NCBI GenBank assembly: GCA_964648365.1
Contig: CAZYLK010000026.1
Location: 1 to 44,935, forward strand
DNA from: SURF-32 sp964648365
Lineage (GTDB): Bacteria; Planctomycetota; Phycisphaerae; UBA1845
Length of the DNA stretch: 44,935 nucleotides
Reading direction: 5' to 3'
The notes beneath the pieces are model-generated. The model worked only from the letters and a program-made list of their open reading frames with translations, made no database searches and was not told the origin of the DNA. Within the stretch, counting starts at the first letter, position 1, and each line of letters begins with the position of its first letter. The translations under genes were made by a program, and so were the position numbers. Shown one piece after another: positions 17,816-26,249 of this stretch.

Positions 17816-19225
17816 TCAGCGACCGCAGCGAGTGGAGACTCGCCCGGCCGGGCACTCCTGCACGGAAACTTCGTAATCGCCCGACGATGATACGCCCCAG
17901 CGCGCCGTGGCCTTGCCGCGCTTCGTCACCGGGATGACCTGGCTTCGCTCGCCGTCGAGCAGGAGCGTCACTTTCGTGCCGCGCAGCAGGTCGGACTTGA
18001 GCCAAGTGTCGACGCGGAACGACTCGCCGTGCGAATCACACTTCGCCTTCAGAGCGGTAATCTGCTCGCACGCGACCGGCAGCGGGCACAGCTCGAAGAG
18101 GTAGGTCGGCGTGTCGGAGTAGCGGCCATTACCGACGGCAAGCGTGTCGCCCGAAAGCGAGACGGAATCACCGAAGCCGAAGCTGCCGCGACGGATCCGC
18201 TCCGATTGCGCCCAGCCCTCGTCGCCTCGCGCGTAGACGTAGGCGTACGATGCGACCTGGTAGCGGGCGGCCCCGATGACGATGTAGTTCTTCCCCAGGG
18301 ACAGAGCGTCGCCGAAGCCCTCGATGTTTCGGCCGTCGTAATGCACCAGGTCCGCCTCCCGCAGCCAGCCGTTCCCCTGCCTTTTCAGGAGGATGGCGCG
18401 GTCGGGGTCAGCGCTCGAGTACGTTCCGCCGGTCAGCAGCCGCTTACCGCGGGTTGAGAACGCGGCGGCAAACGGAATGTCGAGCACGCCGTTCAGCACC
18501 CAGACGCCATCGACCTGCTCGTAGATGTGAATGACTCGGCCGTCGGCGTCGATGCTGGTGTCCGCGACGGCGATCCAAGTTCGTGAGACGGCCACGGTGC
18601 TGCCGAAGCGGTTGTTGAAGTAATTGACGGGCGGCACGAGCGTCTGTTCGAGATTCCACTCCTCGCCGTCGTAGCGGAAGATCAGCGCCTCACGAAGGCT
18701 CCCCACCTGGTCGTGTCCGACGCCGGCCACCAGCACGTCGCCCCTGAGCGCCACGGTCGATCCGAAGTACGCACCGCCCTTCGGACGTGTGGAGATCAGT
18801 TTGGCTTCTTCGTTCCAGGCCCCGTTCTCGTAGTGGAAGACGTACACCGCACCGGCATTGTTGATTCCATCGGGGTCGGCGCCAGGAACTCCGACGGCAA
18901 CGCGGTCTCGGTTCACGGTAACAACCAAACCGAACCGCTGAAAGCTGCTGCCGTCGGAGGCCGTCAGGCGCGCTTCCTGCACCCAGTTTCGCCCGTTGTT
19001 GCGGTAGACGACGAGCGCGCCGGCACTCTCGCCTATATCGTCCGCATCGGGCAAACCCACCGCGAGCACCGAGCGGTCCATCGCAACCACGTCCTGGGTC
19101 CGGCGATGGTCCAGCACTTCGCGTTCCACCGCGGCGGGGCATTGCCCGACGCTCCGCTCCGCGACGCTCGCCGCTACGAGTCCTACGCTGATCACTCTCA
19201 CGACAACGCCGGTGTCAATGTTCAT
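17816..19225 (-). CDS. Exported FG-GAP beta-propeller protein, paralogue 1
   Basis: A 469-residue protein with GGGAG 9 bases before the ATG at 19225. Residues 1-27 look like a signal peptide ending near VGQCPA. The body, about residues 35-380, is a chain of FG-GAP (integrin-alpha-like) units of 55-60 residues, for instance FGLVVTVNRDRVAVGVPGAD then NAGAVYVFHYENGAWNEEA; such units often bind calcium in Asp-rich loops. The last 85 residues (from CEQITALKAKC) form a Cys-containing domain. It is a close paralogue of the next gene upstream (19433-20827) with the same architecture. Likely secreted or surface-attached; role unknown. Confidence 0.88.
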   Translation of the reverse strand: MNIDTGVVVRVISVGLVAASVAERSVGQCPAAVEREVLDHRRTQDVVAMDRSVLAVGLPDADDIGESAGALVVYRNNGRNWVQEARLTASDGSSFQRFGLVVTVNRDRVAVGVPGADPDGINNAGAVYVFHYENGAWNEEAKLISTRPKGGAYFGSTVALRGDVLVAGVGHDQVGSLREALIFRYDGEEWNLEQTLVPPVNYFNNRFGSTVAVSRTWIAVADTSIDADGRVIHIYEQVDGVWVLNGVLDIPFAAAFSTRGKRLLTGGTYSSADPDRAILLKRQGNGWLREADLVHYDGRNIEGFGDALSLGKNYIVIGAARYQVASYAYVYARGDEGWAQSERIRRGSFGFGDSVSLSGDTLAVGNGRYSDTPTYLFELCPLPVACEQITALKAKCDSHGESFRVDTWLKSDLLRGTKVTLLLDGERSQVIPVTKRGKATARWGVSSSGDYEVSVQECPAGRVSTRCGR

Positions 19226-19432
19226 GATTCAATCTCCCTCACATCGATGCCGGTCATCCCCATCAACCGCGCCGACCGGCGCACCGCGCAAGCTATGACC
19301 GGCCCGCGACTGTGGCGCCGGCCTGGATCGGCGACCTCTCAGGGCAACGGCTTCCATACCGGCCAAAAAGAACTCCATGCATGTGAATCGTCCTCGGAGC
19401 CTGCCTCCACAGAGTACCGCCAGTTTCACCTC

Positions 19433-20827
19433 TCAGCGGCCGCATTGAGCAGACACTCGCCAATCGGGGCATTCCTGCACCGTGACTTCGTGTACGCCTG
19501 ACGACGATACGCCCCAGCGTGCCGTGGCCTTGCCGCGCTTCGTCACCGGAATGACCTGGCTTCGCTCGCCGTCGATCAGGAGCGTGACTCTCGTTCCGCG
19601 CGGCAGTTTGGATTTCAGCCGGGTCTCGACGCGGAACGACTCGCCGCGCACATCACATTTGGCCTTGACGGCCGTGATTTGCTCGCACGCTACCGGCAAA
19701 GGGCACAACTCGAAGAGGTAGGCCGGCGCGCCAGTGTAAGTACTATCGCCTACGGCCAACGTGCTGCCCGACAGACCGACTGAGCGTCCAAAACCTGCGC
19801 TGCCTCGATGGATACGCTCCGATTGGGCCCAGCCTTCGTCGCCGCGCGCATACACGTAGAGATAGCCGGCCGAGGCGCCGATGATGGCGTGGTTCTTGCC
19901 CAGCGACATCGCATCGCCGAAGTCCTGGAGGTTGCGACCGTCATAGTGCACCAGGTCCGCCTCCCAGAGCCAGCCGTTTCCCTGCTTTTTCAGCAGAAAG
20001 GCGCGGTCCGGGTTGACACTTGGCGCGTACGTCCCTCCGGTCAGCAGCCGCTTGCCGCTCGTCGCGAACTCCGCGGCGTAGGGTACGTGCAACACGTTCG
20101 TGCGAACCCAGACGCCTTCATCCCGCTCAAAGGTGTAGATGAGTTGGCTGCGGGCGTCGTATGTGGCCGCAACGGCGATCCAGTTTCCAGAGACGGCGAC
20201 GGTGCTGCCGAAGTGCCGCCTGGGGTAGTTGTGCTCGTCGAGGGTCTGCTCAAAAACCCATTGCCGGCCGTCGTGGCGGAAGACCACGGCCTCCCAGATG
20301 TTCACGGACTGGTGGTACCCGACGCCGACCACGAGCAGGTCGTCCTTGATCGCAGCCGTCGAACCGAAGTACACACGCGCCGTCGGCCGCGTAGACGTCA
20401 ACCTGGCTTCTTCTTTCCACGCGCCGTCTTCGTAGTGGAAGACGTACGCGGCGCCGGCGTCGTAGAGTCCATCGAAATCAGCGCGCGGGACGCCGACGAC
20501 GATGCGATCCCTGTTCACGACAACGACCTCGCCGAATTGCTGGTTCCGCGTCCCATCGGAGGCCGTCAGACGCGCTTCCTGCACCCAGTTTCGACCGTTG
20601 TTGCGGTAGACGACGACCGCGCCGGAACTCTCACCCAGATCGTCCGCGTCAGGCAAGCCCACCGCGAGGACCGACTTGTCCATCGCGACCACGTCGCGGG
20701 TCCGGCGATGGTCCAGCACTTCCCGCTCCGCCGCGGCCGGACATTGTGCGACACTCCGTTGAGCAACGCTCGCGGCCGCGAGTCCGACACTGAGCGCTTT
20801 TAAGATGACGCCGGGGCGTGTGGTCAC
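19433..20827 (-). CDS. Exported FG-GAP beta-propeller protein, paralogue 2
   Basis: A 464-residue protein. The frame is open further upstream, but the GTG at 20827 has AGGAG 8 bases before it and gives a clear signal peptide (GVILKALSVGLAAASVAQRSVAQ). The body shows the same FG-GAP units as paralogue 1 (FGEVVVVNRDRIVVGVPRAD; DAGAAYVFHYEDGAWKEEA), and the same C-terminal domain with CEQITAVKAKCD and VPVTKRGKATARWGV-like spacing. Most differences from paralogue 1 are conservative, so this is a fairly recent tandem duplication. 205 bases separate the two genes. Confidence 0.88.
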   Translation of the reverse strand: MTTRPGVILKALSVGLAAASVAQRSVAQCPAAAEREVLDHRRTRDVVAMDKSVLAVGLPDADDLGESSGAVVVYRNNGRNWVQEARLTASDGTRNQQFGEVVVVNRDRIVVGVPRADFDGLYDAGAAYVFHYEDGAWKEEARLTSTRPTARVYFGSTAAIKDDLLVVGVGYHQSVNIWEAVVFRHDGRQWVFEQTLDEHNYPRRHFGSTVAVSGNWIAVAATYDARSQLIYTFERDEGVWVRTNVLHVPYAAEFATSGKRLLTGGTYAPSVNPDRAFLLKKQGNGWLWEADLVHYDGRNLQDFGDAMSLGKNHAIIGASAGYLYVYARGDEGWAQSERIHRGSAGFGRSVGLSGSTLAVGDSTYTGAPAYLFELCPLPVACEQITAVKAKCDVRGESFRVETRLKSKLPRGTRVTLLIDGERSQVIPVTKRGKATARWGVSSSGVHEVTVQECPDWRVSAQCGR

Positions 20828-20930
20828 GAGTGAAGCTCCTTTCCAGTAACCTGGTCTGCCACGGCGTCCGGGCGGAACGCGCGTGGGCGCCCGCGTTCCA
20901 CTGCTCGCACGTATTGGCGTTCGATCGCGC

Positions 20931-21194
20931 CTACGGGCATGCATAGTCCTTCCTGTGCATCGCGCCGCAGCCCCACGTCACCGTCGCGGTCCCGTTGCCG
21001 GGGGGGACCGGCTTGATCTTGACGCGGGCCGTGCCGGTCACGCCCCGGTCGGCGTCGTACGCCATCGCGTGATAGGAACGCCGAGCGGGCGCCGGCGCGA
21101 CCTCGCGCCACTCGGGGTCGGCGAGCGCCTCCAGCGCGATCAGGCAGGCGACAATTGAAGCAGCAACGACAAACAAAGGGCGGATGCGGAGCAT
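20931..21194 (-). CDS. Mini-Kelch protein: signal peptide and C-terminal domain with propeller deleted
   Basis: An 87-residue gene on the minus strand with an AGGAG ribosome-binding site 7 bases before the ATG. Residues 1-27 are a signal peptide. Residues 28-50 (DPEWREVAPAPARRSYHAMA) match the start of the mature Kelch protein at 15697-17760 (DPTWREAKPAPRPRAGHTM). Residues 51-87 match the end of the same protein (TGTARVKI against KGTAKFKN, then W-x-C-G-A and KDYACP). All the Kelch units between are missing and the frame is kept, as expected from an in-frame deletion of a repeat array. It may be a relic or a working small secreted protein. Confidence 0.75.
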   Translation of the reverse strand: MLRIRPLFVVAASIVACLIALEALADPEWREVAPAPARRSYHAMAYDADRGVTGTARVKIKPVPPGNGTATVTWGCGAMHRKDYACP

Positions 21195-21330
21195 GGATGA
21201 CTCCTGTCGCTCGCGAGAGAGGGATCAGCGCGTCGTCTGCATCCGGCATGCCCCCCGCGGGCCGAATGCTTCGCGACTCACCACTGTGCCGCAACCGCGG
21301 TCAGGTAGAAAAGACCGGTGCAGCCACTCC

Positions 21331-21360
21331 ATATTAGCAACCCGCAACCTAGCGACGCAA
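21331..21360 (-). promoter_or_regulatory. Candidate promoter for the mini-Kelch/FG-GAP/Kelch cluster
   Basis: On the minus strand TTGCGT (21360-21355), an 18-base spacer and TAATAT (21336-21331). It would give a leader of about 130 bases before the ATG at 21194. By-eye match only. Confidence 0.35.
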
Positions 21361-21447
21361 GATCCCTCGACGGGCGGTCGCAAAACACGGTGGAACACAT
21401 AGAGTCGAGACGTGGCGAGGTGGCAAAAGCTCGGCGAGCCCCTCCTG

Positions 21448-21474
21448 GCGAGCCGCGGGCTTCAGCCCGCGCGG
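21448..21474 (+). repeat. Palindromic repeat, copy C
   Basis: 27 bp, identical to copy A in purL. It forms the left end of an inverted pair with copy D. Confidence 0.9.
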
Positions 21475-21576
21475 TGTTTCGGCAAAGACGACACGACAGC
21501 GGATGGGATCACGGATTCACACTCGCCCACGTGGAAACGAGGCGTTGCGACGCAGAGCGGCAGCGATCAAGTGACT

Positions 21577-21604
21577 CCGCGCGGGCTGAAGCCACGCGGC
21601 TCGC
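21577..21604 (-). repeat. Palindromic repeat, copy D (inverted to C)
   Basis: 28 bp, reverse complement of copy C except for one extra base that spoils its internal palindrome (GCGTGGC in place of GCGGGC). With copy C it bounds a 157-bp unit (21448-21604). Confidence 0.88.
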
Positions 21605-21681
21605 TCAAGACCGTCCGCCAAGAGCGGCACGCGGGCGTGGAGCAGTTTGGATGTGCGACCCGTTCCTCCATCCGACGCGTC

Positions 21682-21700
21682 ACCGGCTGGAAGCCGTTGC
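21682..21700. repeat. Decayed single copy of the ACCGGYTGAAARCCGGT hairpin family
   Basis: ACCGGCTGGAAGCCGTTGC differs at two bases from the hairpin unit repeated at 31014-31119, and is followed, as there, by GTGCCAC and GCCACAC motifs. Confidence 0.55.
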
Positions 21701-21756
21701 GAGTCCGTGCCACAGGTGCCACACACCAGATTGGCGAAACCTCATGGTGTTTCAGC

Positions 21757-21802
21757 CAATAAGAAAGGGTGGTGCGGCAGGCTCGTCGCCCGCTGCACCA
21801 CC
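21757..21802 (-). terminator. Intrinsic terminator of the M16 peptidase gene
   Basis: On the minus strand an 11-bp stem (GGTGGTGCAGC with GCCGCACCACC; one non-Watson-Crick position) and a 13-base loop, then CTTTCTTATT. It lies 33 bases after the stop of the M16 gene. Confidence 0.65.
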
Positions 21803-21834
21803 GCCGCGTGTCATCGAGAAAGAGTCGAGCCGGG

Positions 21835-24639
21835 TTACTTGTCTTCAGCGCCGCTCGGTTCCGGTGCTGCCTCGTCCTCGCCACCCGCGCTCGCCGCGCC
21901 GGCCGCGGCGTTCAGGTCGCCCGCCTTGACCTCGAACATCTCCAGGCTGCCGAGGTGCTTCTTGAGCGCGGCCGCGATGTCCTCGCGCGTCAGCGTTGCG
22001 ATTCGCTTCATCAGCGCGTCGTTGTAGGCGAGGGTCCGGTTGATCTCCAGCCCGGAGGTCAGCATGTTGACCACGGCGCGATCGTTGGCGAGTTGATTCT
22101 CGAATCGCTTCGCAAACGCCACCTTGCCTTCGCTGAGTTCCTCCTCCGTCACGCCGTCGGCGATCCACCGGGTCAGTTCCTCGCGCAGCGCTTCCTGCGC
22201 TTTCGCCGCGTTTTCCGGAGCGCAGATGGCAAAGGCGGTCAGCGAGGCGCGCTGATCCTCGGAATCGCTGCTCAGCGAACCGCGGGCGCCGTAGGACAGG
22301 CCGCCCTGGTGGCGGAGCCGGTTGAGCAGGCGCGACTTGGCGCTTTCGCCGAGGACGTAGCCGGCAAAGTCGAGGGCGGGATAGTCCGGATCGTCGTCGC
22401 GCATCTCGAAGACCGTGCCGGCCGCGACGATCGCCATCTTCTTGTCCGGCGTGTTGATCACGGCGCTGTCCGCGTTGACCGGCCGGTAGGGATGTTCGAC
22501 GCGCTTGTACGGCGACGGGGACTTCCACTGGCCGAAGTTTTTGTTGACGGCCGTCTTGACCGCGGCCGGGTCGAAGTCTCCGACGATCCCCACGTCGAGA
22601 TTGCTCGCGCCGTAGAACTTCTTGTAGAGGTTGCGTACGTCCTCGATTTCCACGTCGCGCGTCTTGTCGATTTGCTCCTGCAGCGTTTCGACGTAGTGGA
22701 TGCTGTCCTTGGGCCACGGGTTCATCGCCCGGCTGAGGGCATTGAAGCCGAGCGCCTGCGGGTCGGACAGGCCGCGCTCCTGAGCGGCCAGGCTCTCGCG
22801 CTTGATCACCTGGAACTCGTCCGTCGTCAGCGCCGGCTCCTTCATGATCTCGGCCACGAGGTCGATCGCCTCGGCGATGTGTTCCCGGTCGGACTCGATG
22901 GCAACGATGACCTGGCCGGCGCCGCCGAAGACGTTGATCCGCGACTGGAGCCTGTCGATCTGATCCTGCAACTGCTGATACGATTTGTTCTTCGTGCCGC
23001 GCATCAACATGCGCGGGATGATGCTCAGGGCCGTGGTGTGGCCGACCATGTCCTTCTCGGTGCCGAAGCGGAACACCAGGTTCGCCCGCACGGCGTCCCC
23101 GCGGGTTTCCTTGGGCAGCATCGCGACCTGGATGCCGTTGTCGAGCGTCTCGCGGGTGGTGCGCTTTTCGATGTTCTCGGGTGTGGCCACGAATGCTTCG
23201 CCCGTCTCGATGGTCTCGCTGCCTTTGTAGCCGGAGACGATCTGCTGAACATCGGGCGCCGGGGGAACCGTGGAACGGACCGGCGTCTCTTTGCTCGGGA
23301 TAAACAGGCCGGCCGTACGGTTGCTGGAAACCAGATAGGTCGAGGCGACGCGTTGCACGTCCGCGGGCGTGACCTCCTTGAGCCGGTCACGATGGATGAA
23401 AAACATCCGCCAGTCGCCCAGGGCGGCGAATTCGCTGAGCTGAATCCCGATGCGGCCGCTGTCGGTGAGCGCCATCTTGATGTTCTTGAGCATGCGCGTC
23501 TTGCTGCGCTCGACTTCCTCATCGGTGATCTCGCCGGCGCCGATGCCCTCCACGATCTTCGTCATCTCGTCGAGCACGGCCCGGGCGTCCTGTTCCAGGC
23601 GGATCTGGGCCATGAGCTCCATGACGCCCGGCTCGGCCCAGGAGAAGGCCGACCCGCGAACGCTGGCGGCCTTGCCGGTTTCAACCAGCGCCTTGTAAAG
23701 CCGTCCGGACGGCTGCGACGTCATGATGTCTTCCAGGATGGACACGGCCGGGTAGTCGGCATGGGAGCCGGCGGGGATGTGGTACACCAGGCCGGCGGAA
23801 GCCACGTCGCCGACGCGCTCCAGCGTGACGAAGCGCGGCCCGTCCTGGGCCGGCTCTTCCGTGTAGGTCGCCTCCAGCACGCGCGTCGGCTTGGGGATGC
23901 GGCCGAAATAGTCGTTGATGAGCGTCAGCGTGCGCTCGACGTCAAACTTGCCCGCCACGACCAGCATGGCGTTGTCCGGCTGATAGTACTTCTGGTAGAA
24001 GCGCTTGAGATTCTCGGCCGGGACGCGCTCGATGTCGCTGCGGTTGCCGATGGTCGATTTGCCGTAGTTGTGCCAGAGGTAGGCGGCGGAGGTCATCCGC
24101 TCGCTGAGGACACCCGCCGGGTTGTTCTCGCCGCGTTCGAACTCGTTGCGGACGACGGTCATCTCTTTGGCCAGTTCCTCGGCGCTGATGAAGCTGTTGA
24201 CCATGCGGTCCGCCTCCATGTGCAGGGCGAACTCGAGGTTTTCGTTGCTGGCCGGCAGCGTCTCGAAGTAGTTCGTGCGGTCGACCCAGGTCGTGCCGTT
24301 AAATGACGCGCCGTGATCTTCCAGCGCCCCCCAGATGTTCTCGTACGTGGGCGTGCCCTTGAAGACCATGTGCTCCAGCAGGTGGGCCATGCCCGCCTCG
24401 CCGCGCCCCTCATGCCGCGAGCCGACGCGGTAGGTCACGTTGACCGTCACCGTGGCCTTGGAAGGATCAGGAAAGAGCAGCACCTGGAGCCCGTTGTCGA
24501 GACGGTACTCGGTGATGCCCTCGACCGTGGTGATCTTCTTCGGAGCGGGGCGTTCGTCCTGAGCGCGGGTCAGGGCGGGCGACAGCATCACGGCTGCCCC
24601 AAAGGTGAAGAGAAGAGAACGTCTTGCAACGCCGATCAT
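21835..24639 (-). CDS. Exported M16 family zinc metallopeptidase (two M16 domains)
   Basis: A 934-residue protein. The ATG at 24639 is preferred because GGAG lies 6 bases upstream and a signal peptide follows (MIGVARRSLLFTFGAAVMLS). Two tandem M16/insulinase halves are visible. The first carries the inverted zinc motif HLLEHMVFKGT (His86, Glu89, His90) and the following Glu in EMTVVRNEFERGEN, so it should be active. The second half (from about residue 490) has no HxxEH and is the usual non-catalytic partner, with ILGESAKSRLLNRLRHQGG near its end. The tail is Ala/Glu-rich and disordered. Probable periplasmic oligopeptide-degrading peptidase. Confidence 0.95.
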   Translation of the reverse strand: MIGVARRSLLFTFGAAVMLSPALTRAQDERPAPKKITTVEGITEYRLDNGLQVLLFPDPSKATVTVNVTYRVGSRHEGRGEAGMAHLLEHMVFKGTPTYENIWGALEDHGASFNGTTWVDRTNYFETLPASNENLEFALHMEADRMVNSFISAEELAKEMTVVRNEFERGENNPAGVLSERMTSAAYLWHNYGKSTIGNRSDIERVPAENLKRFYQKYYQPDNAMLVVAGKFDVERTLTLINDYFGRIPKPTRVLEATYTEEPAQDGPRFVTLERVGDVASAGLVYHIPAGSHADYPAVSILEDIMTSQPSGRLYKALVETGKAASVRGSAFSWAEPGVMELMAQIRLEQDARAVLDEMTKIVEGIGAGEITDEEVERSKTRMLKNIKMALTDSGRIGIQLSEFAALGDWRMFFIHRDRLKEVTPADVQRVASTYLVSSNRTAGLFIPSKETPVRSTVPPAPDVQQIVSGYKGSETIETGEAFVATPENIEKRTTRETLDNGIQVAMLPKETRGDAVRANLVFRFGTEKDMVGHTTALSIIPRMLMRGTKNKSYQQLQDQIDRLQSRINVFGGAGQVIVAIESDREHIAEAIDLVAEIMKEPALTTDEFQVIKRESLAAQERGLSDPQALGFNALSRAMNPWPKDSIHYVETLQEQIDKTRDVEIEDVRNLYKKFYGASNLDVGIVGDFDPAAVKTAVNKNFGQWKSPSPYKRVEHPYRPVNADSAVINTPDKKMAIVAAGTVFEMRDDDPDYPALDFAGYVLGESAKSRLLNRLRHQGGLSYGARGSLSSDSEDQRASLTAFAICAPENAAKAQEALREELTRWIADGVTEEELSEGKVAFAKRFENQLANDRAVVNMLTSGLEINRTLAYNDALMKRIATLTREDIAAALKKHLGSLEMFEVKAGDLNAAAGAASAGGEDEAAPEPSGAEDK

Positions 24640-24935
24640 GGAAGGCTCCCTCAGTGATGAATCCAGGCGGCTGCATCCGCCGCGTGTCGCAAGCGGACGC
24701 AAGGGCCTACGCGCCGATGCACCAATCTCTTGCGACGCCTGCTTACTGTAACGCAAAGCGTGCCTCTGCAAAAACAGCCCGGACAGTTTCCGACCTCTCT
24801 GGGCCCGTCAGCCGCCGGATCGCCCACCCCGGAAGCCACGCCCGTGCGACGGGCCGCCTGCGGCGAGGGTGCTTGTCGCCCCCGTCCTCAACCGGCAGCG
24901 GGCAGTCAAATCCAAGGCCCGCCGGTCTCGAGCAC

Positions 24936-26249
24936 TCAACATCGGCCGCGGCGACTCTTGTCGGGCGTGTGGGCATGAACGACGAACTCGAAGAGTTCCT
25001 TCTTGCTCGTGCGCTTCCGAACGGTATCGACGCTGACGTTGACAAATCCAGCATCGGCAAACAGCGCAGCATAGATTCCCTCGACGGGCAGAAGCGTATC
25101 GTAGAACTTGCTGTTGCCAACGATGTAGTGGCAACGTGCGCCCGGGGCGAGAACGTCGCGAAGGCCGATGATGTGGCTCTTGATGTCCTCGAAGTACTTG
25201 TGGACGTAGCGGCCGAGAATCGCGTGACTGGCGCCGATGGCGCGGATGATCCGGTCAAAGCTGGGAAAGGGGATCGTCCGATGGCCGTTTGGGGACCACT
25301 TGTTCAGCAGGCTGGTCGCGCAACCCCACGTGCCGCCGATAGCCTGCCAGTCGAGCTCTCCGGCCGCGCGCCCGTCGGAAAGATAGCCGAGCCAGTACAT
25401 GTAAGGTCGAAGCTCGCGAATGTAGGACATGCGGTTGGGATACGGCGGCGACGTGATCACGACGGTGTACTCCGGACGCGCCGGCGGCAATGACGTGGGC
25501 AAGTCGCGTGAGTCACCGAGATACACGGCGCACTCGACTGACGGCGGATCGACATCCAGCGAGTCCACGACTTCGCGCACGGCCGCAAGAAAGGCGCCGG
25601 CCACGGTCTCGCGAATCTCGTCAGTAGAGCGATCCAAGAGCCCGTCTGTCTCGGTGGCTTTCTTGAACGACATGGACTGATGGCCAAATGAGACGTTCGC
25701 CGTTTGGATCATCGCTCGGCAAAACGCGACGCTGAGGAGTTCAGTCACGCCTGGCGATCGGGCGCGGCGCGGTTCGCGGATCGCCTGCCAGGCGGCGCCG
25801 AGCGCACCCAGCGTCGCCTCGTCCCACCACTTCTCGATTTGGTGGAGGTCCGGCTGCCATGAGGGCGCGCCAGGGTCGCGCGCAGCGTCGGCGATGCGCG
25901 CCGCGGCCCTGACCACGGCGCGCGAAACGCCGTCGCCGAATCGAGTCAGCTTGAGATTGCCCAGCCAGACAAGGAACGGGTTGATGTCTACGGCATGACA
26001 GGGAATGCCCTCCGACGCGCAGGCCAGAGCGGTCGTGCCCGTACCGGAGAACGGTTCGAGGACGACGTCACCCGGACCGCATTGAGCGAGCAGGCGTCGG
26101 ACAAGATGGAGAGAATACGCAGGCGTCAGCCGCAGCCATCCGTGCCGACCGCGCGACAGGTTTCCCCGAAACGTCAGATGGTCTCGGCGGCCGACTCCCG
26201 CAGTTGGCGCCACGTCCGTCAATGGCTGGCCGAACAGATCGACATTCAC
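24936..26249 (-). CDS. Site-specific DNA methyltransferase (SPPY type)
   Basis: A 437-residue protein with the two halves of an amino-methyltransferase: the SAM-binding motif VLEPFSGTGTTALAC and DINPFLVWLGNLK at about residues 60-100, and the catalytic motif TSPPYPNR at about residue 285. S-P-P-Y is typical of N4-cytosine enzymes (some N6-adenine enzymes share it). The order SAM motif then SPPY is that of the beta class seen in type II systems. It begins 4 bases inside the gene upstream (26246-26249, ATGA), so it is translated with it. With that partner it forms a probable restriction-modification pair. DNA here looks lower in G+C than its neighbours, which would fit acquisition. Confidence 0.88.
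   Translation of the reverse strand: MNVDLFGQPLTDVAPTAGVGRRDHLTFRGNLSRGRHGWLRLTPAYSLHLVRRLLAQCGPGDVVLEPFSGTGTTALACASEGIPCHAVDINPFLVWLGNLKLTRFGDGVSRAVVRAAARIADAARDPGAPSWQPDLHQIEKWWDEATLGALGAAWQAIREPRRARSPGVTELLSVAFCRAMIQTANVSFGHQSMSFKKATETDGLLDRSTDEIRETVAGAFLAAVREVVDSLDVDPPSVECAVYLGDSRDLPTSLPPARPEYTVVITSPPYPNRMSYIRELRPYMYWLGYLSDGRAAGELDWQAIGGTWGCATSLLNKWSPNGHRTIPFPSFDRIIRAIGASHAILGRYVHKYFEDIKSHIIGLRDVLAPGARCHYIVGNSKFYDTLLPVEGIYAALFADAGFVNVSVDTVRKRTSKKELFEFVVHAHTPDKSRRGRC

Larger units (their letters stand above)
21195..21834. other. 640-base stretch without a gene, holding two or more repeat elements
   Basis: Between the divergently placed ends of the mini-Kelch gene (5' end) and the M16 gene (3' end). 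It holds a candidate promoter, copies C and D of the palindromic repeat, one decayed copy of the ACCGGYTGAAARCCGGT family and the M16 terminator. Open frames across it are made by the repeats and I do not call them. Confidence 0.7.

Noticed and set aside
21412..21762. Open frame of about 116 codons between the mini-Kelch and M16 genes
   Set aside because: Made up mostly of repeat copies C and D; no ribosome-binding site.
21769..24306. Very long open frame on the plus strand (about 845 codons) opposite the M16 peptidase gene
   Set aside because: Arg/Ala/Asp/Leu/Val-rich product with no motif; it is the antisense shadow of a high-GC gene with clear zinc motif and signal peptide.
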